In this document: positions 1-8,667 of the stretch, in pieces
How positions within the stretch are numbered: the first letter of the stretch is position 1
Layout of the letters: each line of letters begins with the position of its first letter
Assembly (NCBI GenBank): GCA_025937075.1
Contig: JAICSD010000006.1
Coordinates: 1 to 25,862, forward strand
Direction of reading: 5' to 3'
DNA: 25,862 bases
Source: Vicinamibacteria bacterium
GTDB taxonomy: Bacteria > Acidobacteriota > Vicinamibacteria > Vicinamibacterales > 2-12-FULL-66-21
Program-made: the position numbers and the translations under genes
The notes under the pieces: generated by a model
The model's database searches: none
Told to the model about the DNA's origin: nothing
The model's input: the letters and a program-made list of their open reading frames with translations, nothing else

Positions 1-1
1 G

Positions 2-2137
2 ATCTACATTTCCGGCCCGGGTCACGGGGGCCCTGCCCTCGTAGCCAACACGTACCTCGAAGGCACGTACAGCGAGATCTACCCGGCGGTCAGCCGCGAT
101 GCGGAGGGCCTGCGGCTCCTCTGCCGGCAGTTCTCGTTTCCTGGCGGCATTCCAAGCCACGTCGCGCCCGAGACACCCGGCAGTATTCACGAAGGCGGCG
201 AGCTCGGCTACGCGCTGAGTCACGCGTTCGGGGCGGCGTTCGACAATCCAGGCTTGATCATCGCCTGCGTGATCGGCGACGGCGAGGCGGAAACCGGCCC
301 GCTCGCGACGGCGTGGCACTCGAACAAGTTCCTCAATCCGATCACGGACGGCGCCGTCCTGCCGATCCTGCACCTGAACGGCTACAAGATCGCGAATCCG
401 ACGGTGCTCGCACGGATCCCCCGCGAAGAACTGCGCGGCCTTCTCGTCGGCTGCGGGTGGGAGCCGTATTTCGTGGAAGGCGACGATCCCGCCGTCATGC
501 ATCCGCTGATGGCGGAGACGCTCGATCGCGCGATTTCGGGCATCGCACACATCCAGCAGACAGCCCGGGCGGAGCGCAGCGCCGAGCGCCCAAGGTGGCC
601 GATGATCGTGCTCGCCAGCCCGAAGGGATGGACGGGCCCGAAGGTCGTCGATGGTCTGCGCGTGGAAGGCACGTTCCGATCGCATCAGGTGCCGCTGTCC
701 GATCCCGCGCACAATCCCGCGCACCTCGAAATGCTGGAGACGTGGCTCAAGAGCTACCGCCCGTGGGAGCTGTTCGATGTGAACGGCACGTTCCGTCCGG
801 AGCTGCAGGAGCTGGCGCCCACCGGATTCCGGCGCATGGGCGCGAACCCGCATGCGAACGGCGGGCTGCTGATGCGGCCGTTGCGCGTGCCGGACTTCCG
901 CACCTACGCGGTGAAGGTCGATTCGCCAGGCGCTCACGACGCGGAAGACACGCGCGTCGCCGGACGGTTCCTGCGAGATGTCATCGCGTTGAACGCCAGC
1001 CCGCGTAATTTCAGGCTCTTCGGTCCGGACGAGACCGTCTCGAACAGGCTCGACGCCGTGTTCGAGCGAACGGCGCGGCAATGGATCGCGGAAATGGAAC
1101 CCGACGATCAATGGCTCGCGCCCGAAGGCGCCGTCGTCGAGGTGCTGAGCGAGCACCAGTGTCAGGGCTGGCTCGAGGGCTACCTCCTCACCGGCCGACA
1201 CGGCGTGTTCAACACCTACGAAGCGTTCGCCCACATCGTTGAATCGATGTTCAACCAGCACGCGAAGTGGCTGAAGGTCACGCGGACGCTGCCCTGGCGG
1301 CGTCCGATCTCATCGCTCAATTACCTGCTCTCGAGCCACGTGTGGCGCCAGGATCACAACGGCTTCACGCACCAGGATCCCGGCTTCATCGACCTCGCGC
1401 TCAACAAGAAGGCCGAAGTCGTGCGCGTCTACTTGCCGCCCGACGCGAACTGTCTCCTGAGCGTCATGGATCACTGCCTGCGCAGCCGCAACTACGTCAA
1501 CATCGTCGTCGCGGGAAAGCACGCGGCGCCGCAGTGGCTGCCGATGGACGTGGCCGTGCGACACTGCACCGCCGGCATCGGCCTTTGGGAGTGGGCCAGC
1601 ACCGACCAGGGGTCCGAGCCCGATCTCGTGCTCGCCGCGGCAGGCGACGTCCCGGCGCTCGAAATTCTCGCCGCCGCGGCTATCCTGCGCCGCCACCTGC
1701 CGGACCTCAAGGTGCGGGTCGTGAACGTCGTCGATCTGATGAAGCTTCAGCCCGCGAGCGAACACCCGCACGGCCTCGGCGACCGCGATTTCGACCTGCT
1801 GTTCACGCGCGACAAACCGATTATCTTCGCGTATCACGGCTATCCGTGGCTCATTCACCGCCTGACGTACCGACGGACGAACCACCGCAACCTGCACGTG
1901 CGTGGATACAAAGAGGAAGGTACGATTACCACGCCATTCGATATGGCGGTGCTGAACGATCTGGATCGTTTCCATCTGGTCGGCGATGCGATCGATCGGC
2001 TGCCGCAGCTCGGCGCGCGCGGCGCGTACCTGAAACAACACATGTCGGATCTGCTCACGGATCATCGTCTTTACATCCGCCAGTACGGCGACGACATGCC
2101 GGCGATTCGCGGCTGGCGCTGGCCAGAGGCGCCGTAA
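2..2137 (+). CDS. xfp: Phosphoketolase, 5'-truncated by the window edge
   Basis: Thiamine-diphosphate enzyme that splits xylulose-5-phosphate (and often fructose-6-phosphate) with phosphate into acetyl phosphate and an aldose phosphate in the cytoplasm. The reading frame is open from base 2, so the start lies upstream. The visible 711 residues begin just before GPGHGGPA (residues 5-12). The cofactor motif GDGEAETGP follows at about residues 92-100, then the family's HSNKFLNP segment. In the bifidobacterial enzyme the GPGH histidine is near residue 142, so roughly 130-140 N-terminal residues are missing. The C-terminus looks complete. The next gene, cutC, follows closely on the same strand. 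Family assignment is very secure. Whether it prefers xylulose-5-phosphate or uses both sugars cannot be read from the sequence. Confidence 0.95.
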   Translation: MYISGPGHGGPALVANTYLEGTYSEIYPAVSRDAEGLRLLCRQFSFPGGIPSHVAPETPGSIHEGGELGYALSHAFGAAFDNPGLIIACVIGDGEAETGPLATAWHSNKFLNPITDGAVLPILHLNGYKIANPTVLARIPREELRGLLVGCGWEPYFVEGDDPAVMHPLMAETLDRAISGIAHIQQTARAERSAERPRWPMIVLASPKGWTGPKVVDGLRVEGTFRSHQVPLSDPAHNPAHLEMLETWLKSYRPWELFDVNGTFRPELQELAPTGFRRMGANPHANGGLLMRPLRVPDFRTYAVKVDSPGAHDAEDTRVAGRFLRDVIALNASPRNFRLFGPDETVSNRLDAVFERTARQWIAEMEPDDQWLAPEGAVVEVLSEHQCQGWLEGYLLTGRHGVFNTYEAFAHIVESMFNQHAKWLKVTRTLPWRRPISSLNYLLSSHVWRQDHNGFTHQDPGFIDLALNKKAEVVRVYLPPDANCLLSVMDHCLRSRNYVNIVVAGKHAAPQWLPMDVAVRHCTAGIGLWEWASTDQGSEPDLVLAAAGDVPALEILAAAAILRRHLPDLKVRVVNVVDLMKLQPASEHPHGLGDRDFDLLFTRDKPIIFAYHGYPWLIHRLTYRRTNHRNLHVRGYKEEGTITTPFDMAVLNDLDRFHLVGDAIDRLPQLGARGAYLKQHMSDLLTDHRLYIRQYGDDMPAIRGWRWPEAP

Positions 2138-2199
2138 GCCCACGCGACAGGACCCGGGTGGGTGCCCGCATCGGTAGTGATTCGGCGTATGCTCGACCA

Positions 2200-2889
2200 G
2201 TGCTGCTCGAAGTGATCGTGCAGACGCTCGAGGACGCGTGCGAAGCGGCGCGCGGCGGAGCGGATCGTCTCGAGGTCGTCCGCTCGATTCGCGATGGCGG
2301 CCTCACGCCCCCGCTGCCGCTCGTGCACGCGATCGCCGCGGAGACGGGCCTTCCGCTGCGCGTCATGGTGCGCGAGAACAACGGCTTCGGCACCAACGTC
2401 GAGGAACTGCCCGTGCTGCGCGCGGCCGCGTCAGCGTTCGCCGCCGAAGGCGTCGACGGCCTCGTCATCGGATTCGCGGCGAACGGCCAGCCGGACGTTC
2501 GCGCCGTGGAGGAGGTGCTCGAGGTCGCGCCGAACGCGTCGATCACTTTTCATCGTGCATTCGATGCGCTCGCCGATCCGCTCTCGGCGATCGACGCGAT
2601 CGCAGGCATCCGCGGCGTGGATCGGATCCTGACGAGCGGTGGAACCGGAGTACCGGCGTCGCGGAGCGTACGCATTCGCGAGCTCGGCGAACGCGCCGGC
2701 GGAAGGCTCATTATTCTGGCGGGCGGGCGCGTCGACCTCCCGACGTTCATCAGCATGGCACGGTCGGGCTGGGTCCGCGAGATGCACGTCGGTCGGCTGG
2801 CCAGGGTCTCGGACGATCCGGACACGCCCGTTGCCGCGGGGAACGTGCAGATGCTGCGTGAGTTAGCCGCGTCTCTCGCGAGGGGCTGA
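2200..2889 (+). CDS. cutC: CutC family protein (copper homeostasis CutC)
   Basis: A small TIM-barrel protein linked to copper tolerance in E. coli; its biochemical role is still debated. The GTG start gives 229 residues beginning MLLEVIVQTLEDACEAARGG, the usual CutC opening, followed by GADRLEVV, FHRAFDALADP and ILTSGG motifs. The family is commonly about 230-250 residues, so this is near full length. The frame stays open upstream through the phosphoketolase region. A GTG at 2158 preceded by an AGGAC stretch is an alternative start adding 14 residues, but those residues have no CutC character. It lies 62 bases after the phosphoketolase stop and may share its transcript. Confidence 0.88.
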   Translation: MLLEVIVQTLEDACEAARGGADRLEVVRSIRDGGLTPPLPLVHAIAAETGLPLRVMVRENNGFGTNVEELPVLRAAASAFAAEGVDGLVIGFAANGQPDVRAVEEVLEVAPNASITFHRAFDALADPLSAIDAIAGIRGVDRILTSGGTGVPASRSVRIRELGERAGGRLIILAGGRVDLPTFISMARSGWVREMHVGRLARVSDDPDTPVAAGNVQMLRELAASLARG

Positions 2890-2915
2890 AGCAGCGCGAT
2901 CTCGTTCGAAATCCC

Positions 2916-2945
2916 TTGATATTTCGAGGACCCCGTTCCGATAAT
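2916..2945 (+). promoter_or_regulatory. Probable sigma-70 promoter for the DUF1592-DUF1552 genes
   Basis: TTGATA (2916-2921) and GATAAT (2940-2945) each match five of six consensus bases, with an 18-base spacer. The expected transcription start, around 2952, falls almost on the GTG start codon at 2954, suggesting a leaderless or near-leaderless message. Upstream, a 7-bp hairpin (TCGAAAT at 2906-2912 with ATTTCGA at 2921-2927) overlaps the -35 box; it could end the cutC transcript or act as an operator. Confidence 0.5.
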
Positions 2946-2953
2946 CGCGGAGA

Positions 2954-5530
2954 GTGCGCCAGCTCCTCGCCGTCGTCGCCATGGTGGTATTCGTGTGGGT
3001 GTGCGCCGCCGCCCCGGGCGCGGCGCAACAGCGTCCGCGTCCTGCCGCTCGTCCCGCCTCGACCTCGAAACCCGCGCAGCCCGTCCTCAACGATGCATCG
3101 ATTGCCGGCTTCGAGAACGTCGTCAAACCCTTTCTCGCCGAGAACTGCTTCCCGTGCCACGGCGAGAAGAAGCAGAAGCGCGGCCTGAACTTCGAGGCGC
3201 TCACCTCCGCGAAGACGCTGATCGACGATCGCGATCGCTGGGACGAGGTCGTGCTGCGGCTGCGTCACCGCGAGATGCCGCCGGAAGACGAGCCGCAGCC
3301 GCCGGACACGCAGCGTCAAGCCGTCGCCGGATGGCTCGCACGCGAGCTCGCGCGCATCGATCGCGTCACGCCGCCCGACCCCGGCCGCGTGACGGCGCGC
3401 CGCCTCAATCGCGCGGAATACAACAACACGATCCGAGATCTGCTCGGCGTCGAGATGCATCCTGCGGACGACTTCCCGCAGGACGATACCGGCTACGGGT
3501 TCGACAACATCGCGGATGTCCTGTCCCTCTCGCCCGGGCTGATGGAAAAGTACGTCACGGCCGCGGACAAGGTTGTACGGGCCGCCATCTTCGGTCCGCC
3601 GGCGCTCGCGCCGACTCTGGCGCGGCTGCGATCGGACGGACGCAAGCCAGGGACCGCGCACGAGACTCCCGAGGAGTACGACGAAACAGGGCTGAGCCTG
3701 CCGAACGCCTTCCACGCCATGCATCGCTTTCCGGTGGACGGCGAGTACGTCATTCGCGTCGTGCTCGGCGGGGCGCGGCCGGCGGCATCGGAGCCGATCG
3801 CCGTCACGTTGACCGTCGACGAGAAGGAAGTCGCGCGCGTCGCGCACGATCCGGAGCGCGCCGCGACCTTCAGCGACGATCGCCAGGACTTCGGCGGTCA
3901 GGCGACGCAGTTCCGCGTGACGCTGACGGCCGGCGATCACTGGATCGCCGTCGCCATTCCGCGGATCTTCGAAGGACTCCCCGCGAAGTACGGTGGCCGC
4001 AATCCCTCGAGCCGGCCCGACCCGCCGGCGCGCGAGTTCGTCGCGCCGGCCGGCGCGTCGACGGAGCGCATCGCGCAACTGAGGAAGCGGTTCGATGAAA
4101 CGACGGAGGAATTGCGCACACTGCCGCTGGACGGCGTCCGCGTCAGCTCCGTGGAAGTGGCGGGACCCTACGCGCAGGCCAAGGGACCCACGCGCGAGAG
4201 CACGACGAAAATCTACACGTGCGGTCACCAGCACGGCGAACATCAGCGCTGGTGCGTCTCGCGCATCATGACCGACCTCGCATGCCGCGCCTTCCGGCGC
4301 CCGGTTCGCGCCGCCGAAATCGAGAAGTACATCGCGCTCGTGCACCACACGCAGGACGAGGAAGGATCCTTCGAGGAGGGACTCGCCGTCGGCATTCAGG
4401 CGCTGCTGGTGTCGCCTGAGTTCCTGTTCCGCATCGAGCACGATCCGCCGGCCACGCAGGATCTGCCGTCGCACCGGATCACGCTGCACGAGCTCGCGGC
4501 GCGGCTCTCGTATTTCCTCTGGTCGAGCATGCCGGACGAGGAACTGCGGCGCGCGGCGGACAGCGGCACCCTGCGCGACCCCGGCGTGCTGGCGGCGCAG
4601 GTTCGCCGCATGCTGCGCGACCCGAAGGCGCGCGCACTCGCGGAGGGCTTCGGCGGGCAGTGGCTGCAGTTCCGTGGACTGGAGTCGGTGACGCGCGACC
4701 GCGATCGGTTCGAGTTCGAGGATTACCTGCGGCTGTCGATGCGGCGCGAGACGCAGATGTTCGTCGACTACGTCGTCCGGCAGGATCGCAGCATCCTCGA
4801 CTTCCTCGACGGCAAGTACTCGTTCCTGAACGAGCGCCTCGCGCGGCACTACGGCGTCGCCGGGGTTCGCGGTCCGGAGTTCCGAAAAGTCGATTTGACG
4901 GGATATCCGCGCGCGGGCGTTCTCACCCAGGGCAGCGTCCTGACCGTCTCTTCATACGCGACCCGCACGTCGCCCGTGCTTCGCGGCAAGTGGATTCTCG
5001 AGAATTTGCTGAACGCCCCGCCGCCGTCGCCGCCCGCGGATGTCCCGAACCTCGACGAGAAGGCGATCGGCACGTCCGCGTCGATGCGGGAACAGCTCGA
5101 AGCCCATCGCAAGGATCCGACGTGCGCCGCGTGCCATCGCCGCATGGATCCGCTCGGGTTCGGCCTCGAGAACTTCGATGCCGTCGGCGCGTGGCGGACG
5201 AAGGACGGGAACTTCGAGATCGACGCATCCGGCTCGCTGCCAGACGCCGACGACTTCGACGGTCCGATGGAGCTGGAGGCGATCCTCGCGAAGCATCCGG
5301 ACGCGTTTGCGCGGTGCCTCACGGCCAAGCTCCTCACGTACGCCATCGGCCGCGGCCTCGAGCCGTACGACAAGCGCATCGTCCGGCGGATCGCACAGCG
5401 GCTCCCCGCGCGCGGGTATCGGTTTTCGGCGCTCGTGCTCGATATCGTGGACAGCCTGCCGTTCCAGTCGCGGCGGGCCAGCCCGCCGGAGCCGGCGGAG
5501 GCGCGAAGGCGGGCGGATTCGCGCAACTGA
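2954..5530 (+). CDS. Secreted DUF1592 protein with planctomycete-type cytochrome c domains
   Basis: Large exported protein of the DUF1587/DUF1592/DUF1588/DUF1585 architecture found in Planctomycetes, Verrucomicrobia and Acidobacteria. Residues 1-25 form a signal peptide ending in AAPGAAQQ. A heme-binding CFPCH lies at residues 65-69 in an N-terminal cytochrome-like domain. The DUF1587 segment RRLNRAEYNNTIRDLLG starts near residue 149. DUF1592/DUF1588 blocks follow (LSYFLWSSMPDEELR; HYGVAG; TSPVLRGKWILENLL), and a second heme motif, CAACH, lies at residues 724-728 before the DUF1585 end. Total 858 residues, full length. The function is unknown; periplasmic redox is inferred from the two CxxCH motifs. 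The GTG start has no good Shine-Dalgarno sequence and may be leaderless. The stop codon lies inside a palindrome. A DUF1552 gene follows 22 bases later, a common pairing. Confidence 0.9.
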   Translation: MRQLLAVVAMVVFVWVCAAAPGAAQQRPRPAARPASTSKPAQPVLNDASIAGFENVVKPFLAENCFPCHGEKKQKRGLNFEALTSAKTLIDDRDRWDEVVLRLRHREMPPEDEPQPPDTQRQAVAGWLARELARIDRVTPPDPGRVTARRLNRAEYNNTIRDLLGVEMHPADDFPQDDTGYGFDNIADVLSLSPGLMEKYVTAADKVVRAAIFGPPALAPTLARLRSDGRKPGTAHETPEEYDETGLSLPNAFHAMHRFPVDGEYVIRVVLGGARPAASEPIAVTLTVDEKEVARVAHDPERAATFSDDRQDFGGQATQFRVTLTAGDHWIAVAIPRIFEGLPAKYGGRNPSSRPDPPAREFVAPAGASTERIAQLRKRFDETTEELRTLPLDGVRVSSVEVAGPYAQAKGPTRESTTKIYTCGHQHGEHQRWCVSRIMTDLACRAFRRPVRAAEIEKYIALVHHTQDEEGSFEEGLAVGIQALLVSPEFLFRIEHDPPATQDLPSHRITLHELAARLSYFLWSSMPDEELRRAADSGTLRDPGVLAAQVRRMLRDPKARALAEGFGGQWLQFRGLESVTRDRDRFEFEDYLRLSMRRETQMFVDYVVRQDRSILDFLDGKYSFLNERLARHYGVAGVRGPEFRKVDLTGYPRAGVLTQGSVLTVSSYATRTSPVLRGKWILENLLNAPPPSPPADVPNLDEKAIGTSASMREQLEAHRKDPTCAACHRRMDPLGFGLENFDAVGAWRTKDGNFEIDASGSLPDADDFDGPMELEAILAKHPDAFARCLTAKLLTYAIGRGLEPYDKRIVRRIAQRLPARGYRFSALVLDIVDSLPFQSRRASPPEPAEARRRADSRN

Positions 5531-5545
5531 AGTTGCGCGCTACGA
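5521..5545 (+). repeat. Short palindromic element with CTGAA core, overlapping the DUF1592 stop codon
   Basis: GCGCAACT (5521-5528), loop GA, then AGTTGCGC (5531-5538) form a perfect 8-bp stem, followed by GCTACGA (5539-5545). The TGA stop of the upstream gene (5528-5530) is the centre of the palindrome. It has the same layout as the elements at 9660-9716 and 13085-13132: paired arms around a TGAA core, then C(C/T)ACG. Confidence 0.65.
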
Positions 5546-5552
5546 GAGCATT

Positions 5553-6902
5553 ATGATGATCACGCGCATGCATCTGCCACGCCGGACGTTTCTGAAGGGA
5601 ATGGGCGCGGTGATTGCGCTCCCTGTGCTCGACGCGATGACGCCGGCGTTCGCCGCGCCAGCCGGTTCGGCCAAATCGCCGCTGCGGCTCGCGTTCACCT
5701 ACGTGCCCAACGGGATCACGATGGCGGACTGGACGCCGGCGGCGGACGGCGCGGCCTTCGAGTATTCGCGCATCCTGAAGCCGCTCGAGGCATTTCGATC
5801 CGAAACGCTCGTCCTGTCTGGACTCTCCCACAAGAACGGCAATGCGCTCGGAGATGGACCGGGGGATCACGCGCGCGCAGCGGCGTCGTACTTGACCGGC
5901 GTGCATCCGCGCAAGACGGCCGGCGCGGACATCGAGAATGGCATTTCCATCGATCAGATCGCCGCGCAGCACTTGGCCGAGGAGACGCGCTTCGGATCAC
6001 TGGAGCTGGGCTGCGACGATTCGCGCACCATCGGCAACTGCGATTCGGGCTACTCGTGCGCGTACACGAACAGCCTCGCGTGGCGTGGGCCCGCGACGCC
6101 GATGCCGCCGGAAACCAACCCGCGCCTCGTCTTCGAGCGACTCTTCGGCGATCTCGACACGAGCATTCCCGCCGAGACGAGGGCGCGGCGGCTGCAGCAC
6201 AGGCGCAGCATCCTCGATCTCGTGAGCGAGCACACACGCAGGCTCGTCGCGGATCTGGGCGCGCCGGATCGGCGCAAGCTCGACGAGTACCTCGAATCGA
6301 TCCGCGAGATCGAGCGGCGGATCGAGAAGTCGGAAGCAGATCTGACGGGGCTCACGCCGTCAATCGACAAACCGACCGGGATTCCCGTCCTGTACGCCGA
6401 TTACGTGAACCTGATGTTCGATCTGCAGATCGTCGCGTTCCAGACCGATTCGACGCGGGTCGTGACGATGATGATGGGGCGCGAGGGCAGCCTGCGCACG
6501 TATCCGGAGATCGGCGTCCCCGATCCGCACCATCCGCTCACCCACCATCGCGGCAATCTCGAATGGATCGAGCGCGTGACGAAGATCAACTCGCTGCACA
6601 CGGAGCTGTTCGCGGATTTCGTGAAGAAGCTGCGGTCCACGCCCGATGGCGACGGAACGCTGCTCGATCATTCGATGGTCGTCTACGGAAGCGGCCTGAG
6701 CGATGGCAACAGACACACGCACGAGGATCTGCCGGTTCTTCTCGTCGGGGGCGGCGGCGGTTTCCGTACGGGCCGCCACGTCGTATACCCGAAGGACACG
6801 CCCATGACGAATCTCTTTCTCACGCTCCTGGATCGAATCGGCGTGCAGGAGGAGAAGATCGGAGACAGCACGGGGCGGATCGAGCACCTGGCAGACGTGT
6901 AG
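5553..6902 (+). CDS. Tat-type DUF1552 domain protein
   Basis: Exported protein of 449 residues of unknown function in the DUF1552 family, which habitually sits beside DUF1592 genes. The N-terminus MMITRMHLPRRTFLKGMG carries a twin-arginine-like RRTFLK motif and a hydrophobic stretch ending near AFA, so Tat export is likely. Internal segments such as LRLAFTYVPNGITMADWTPA and VVYGSGLSDGNRHTHEDLPVLLVGG are typical of the family; the latter resembles DUF1501/sulfatase-like folds, an inference only. The ATG at 5553 follows ACGAGAG, a modest ribosome site; ATGs at 5556 and 5568 are in frame. It should share the promoter at 2916. It converges on the quinoprotein operon, with a long inverted repeat between them. 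Confidence 0.88.
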   Translation: MMITRMHLPRRTFLKGMGAVIALPVLDAMTPAFAAPAGSAKSPLRLAFTYVPNGITMADWTPAADGAAFEYSRILKPLEAFRSETLVLSGLSHKNGNALGDGPGDHARAAASYLTGVHPRKTAGADIENGISIDQIAAQHLAEETRFGSLELGCDDSRTIGNCDSGYSCAYTNSLAWRGPATPMPPETNPRLVFERLFGDLDTSIPAETRARRLQHRRSILDLVSEHTRRLVADLGAPDRRKLDEYLESIREIERRIEKSEADLTGLTPSIDKPTGIPVLYADYVNLMFDLQIVAFQTDSTRVVTMMMGREGSLRTYPEIGVPDPHHPLTHHRGNLEWIERVTKINSLHTELFADFVKKLRSTPDGDGTLLDHSMVVYGSGLSDGNRHTHEDLPVLLVGGGGGFRTGRHVVYPKDTPMTNLFLTLLDRIGVQEEKIGDSTGRIEHLADV

Positions 6903-6914
6903 GACGCGAGGCGG

Positions 6915-6980
6915 GATCACAGGAGATCAGGAGACCAGGAGAACAACAGCTAACTCCTGATCTCCTGAACTCCTGTGATC
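6915..6980. terminator. Long imperfect inverted repeat between convergent genes, arms built of 8-bp units
   Basis: A 27-base left arm (6915-6941) pairs with the right arm (6954-6980) at 25 of 27 positions across a 12-base loop. Each arm holds three copies of an octamer ending in CAGGAG (CACAGGAG, ATCAGGAG, ACCAGGAG on the left). The outer ends are GATCAC and GTGATC. It lies between the ends of the DUF1552 gene and the quinoprotein gene and overlaps the latter's stop, so it probably terminates transcription in both directions. There is no U-tract. The arm design recurs at 21117-21203. Confidence 0.7.
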
Positions 6981-8667
6981 AATACAGCGTAAACGCGTAG
7001 ATCGTGTCGCCGGCGGCGACGGTGAGGTACTGCTTTCCGTCCAGCGTGAACGTCTGCGGCGCGTTCGTGACGTTGCCGACGTGCGAGTGCCACACCGGCT
7101 TCCCCGTCTTCGCATCGTGCGCCACGATGTTACCGCCCGCGTCGCCGGCGAACACGAGCCCGCCCGCCGTCGTCAGCAGACCGCCACCCCCGCCGCCGCC
7201 GTTCAGGCCCGGATACCGCTCGCGCCATACGGCCTTGCCCGTCTTGTAATCGAGCGCGGTGAGATAACTCCCGGCCGACCCGATGTGCGCTTCGAGCTTG
7301 CCGCCAAGACCCATCGAGCCGCGCGGATCGGGATCGAGCAAATAGAAGATCGAGTAGCCGTTCTCCTCGGCAACGTAGAAGAGCCCCGTATCCGGATTGA
7401 AGGCCGGCGGCTCCCAGTTCGTCACGCCCCCTTCGTTCGGCGAGACGAGCGAGCCGCCAATCGTCGCGTCCTTCTCGACGATGCGCTTCGGCCGGCCCTT
7501 GTCGTCGAGACCGGACGCCCAGTTCGTCTCCTTTCCGAACTTGCTGGTGACGATGTGCTCGCCGGTCGTGCGATCGAGGACGAAGAAATAGCCGTTGCGC
7601 GCGGCCGTGGCGACGAGCTTCCGCGGTCGCCCGTTGATCTGGCCGTCGAACAACACCGGCGTCTGCGCGGAGTCCCAGTCGTGCTTGTCGTGCGGCGACG
7701 TCTGGTAATACCACGCCATCTTCCCCGTATCGACGTTGACCGCTATGAGCGAGCACGTGAAGAGGTTGTCGCCTTCGCCGCGTCCCTCGGTGTACGCCGG
7801 CGTAGGGTTGCCCGTGCCGAAGATATAGAGGTTCGTCTCCGGATCGAATGACCCAGGGATCCAGACCTGCGCGCCGCCGTGGCGCGCGGCGTCGAGATCC
7901 TTCCACGTGTCGAGACCAGGATCACCCGGATTCATCGGGACGGTATAGAACTTCCATTGCAACTCGCCAGTGTCAGGATCGAACGACTGCAGGAATCCGG
8001 GCGCGTCGAGGTCGTTGCCCGTTCCGGCCAGCACGTGATTGCCGATGACAACGGGGGCCATCGTCGAGAAGTACTGCTGGTTGAAGTCGGAGATGACCTT
8101 GTGCCAGCGCTCCTTGCCCGTCTTCGCGTCGAGCGAGACGAGGAAGTCGTCAGGCGTCTCGAAGTACAGATAGTTGTTCCACATCGCCATCCCGCGGGTG
8201 CCGATGTGCGTTCCGCCCTTCGTCTTCCAGAAGTAGTGCCACAGCTCGCGACCCGAGCGGGCGTCCATCGCCCACGCGTTGTCCGGCGTCGCCACGTAAA
8301 TCGTCGCGTCCACCATCAGCAAAGACGCCTTGATGTTGCCGCCACCTCCCGCAGGGAATTCACCCGTCCCTTCTCCCCCGACGATGACTGGGCGTCCGCC
8401 GCCGCGGCCGAAGCCGCCAAAGCCGCCGAACTCGTTTCCCGGTCCGGGGGTGATGCGCGCCGTCCACGCGAGCGTCAGGCTCTTGACGGTGGTCTGGTTG
8501 ATCTGTTTCAACGCGCTGTACCGCTTTCCGGAGTAATCGCCGGAATAGGTCGGCCACGAATCGGCCAGCGGCTGGAGGATGTCCTTCGGATTCAGCCCGC
8601 GACCCTGCGCGGCGATGGCGATCGGCACGATCGCGAGTGAGATGGCAATCAGCAGTTTCTTCGTCAT
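6979..8667 (-). CDS. PQQ-dependent alcohol dehydrogenase-like quinoprotein (beta-propeller)
   Basis: Predicted periplasmic eight-bladed propeller of 562 residues with signal peptide MTKKLLIAISLAIVPIAIAA. Blade motifs of the type LDAKTGKERW, FDPDTGELQWKF, VDTGKMAWYYQT and HDAKTGKPVWHSH recur. GTGN (284-287) and HDWD (329-332) match the metal and catalytic regions of methanol/ethanol dehydrogenases. The vicinal Cys-Cys pair expected around residues 150-157 is absent (GGTHIGTRG), and the metal-ligand Glu appears to be Asp219. A glycine-rich insert covers about 81-110. Acidobacteria have quinoprotein relatives suspected of not binding PQQ, so cofactor use is open. The ATG overlaps the cytochrome stop by four bases (ATGA), implying translational coupling; the cytochrome is its likely electron acceptor. 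The frame stays open far upstream, but that part is antisense-free shadow of the cytochrome gene. Confidence 0.85.
   Translation of the reverse strand: MTKKLLIAISLAIVPIAIAAQGRGLNPKDILQPLADSWPTYSGDYSGKRYSALKQINQTTVKSLTLAWTARITPGPGNEFGGFGGFGRGGGRPVIVGGEGTGEFPAGGGGNIKASLLMVDATIYVATPDNAWAMDARSGRELWHYFWKTKGGTHIGTRGMAMWNNYLYFETPDDFLVSLDAKTGKERWHKVISDFNQQYFSTMAPVVIGNHVLAGTGNDLDAPGFLQSFDPDTGELQWKFYTVPMNPGDPGLDTWKDLDAARHGGAQVWIPGSFDPETNLYIFGTGNPTPAYTEGRGEGDNLFTCSLIAVNVDTGKMAWYYQTSPHDKHDWDSAQTPVLFDGQINGRPRKLVATAARNGYFFVLDRTTGEHIVTSKFGKETNWASGLDDKGRPKRIVEKDATIGGSLVSPNEGGVTNWEPPAFNPDTGLFYVAEENGYSIFYLLDPDPRGSMGLGGKLEAHIGSAGSYLTALDYKTGKAVWRERYPGLNGGGGGGGLLTTAGGLVFAGDAGGNIVAHDAKTGKPVWHSHVGNVTNAPQTFTLDGKQYLTVAAGDTIYAFTLY

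Noticed and set aside
2158..2199. An upstream GTG start for cutC
   Set aside because: A weak AGGAC site precedes it, but the 14 extra residues do not resemble the CutC N-terminus; kept only as an alternative.
2881..2896. A fifth CTGAA palindrome at the cutC stop
   Set aside because: Only three base pairs flank the core and no CYACG flank follows, so it may be chance.
2750..4849. A 699-residue open frame on the minus strand
   Set aside because: It lies opposite the cutC end and the DUF1592 gene, whose domains are clear. The translation is low-complexity Arg/Ala/Val-rich, typical of antisense frames in GC-rich DNA.
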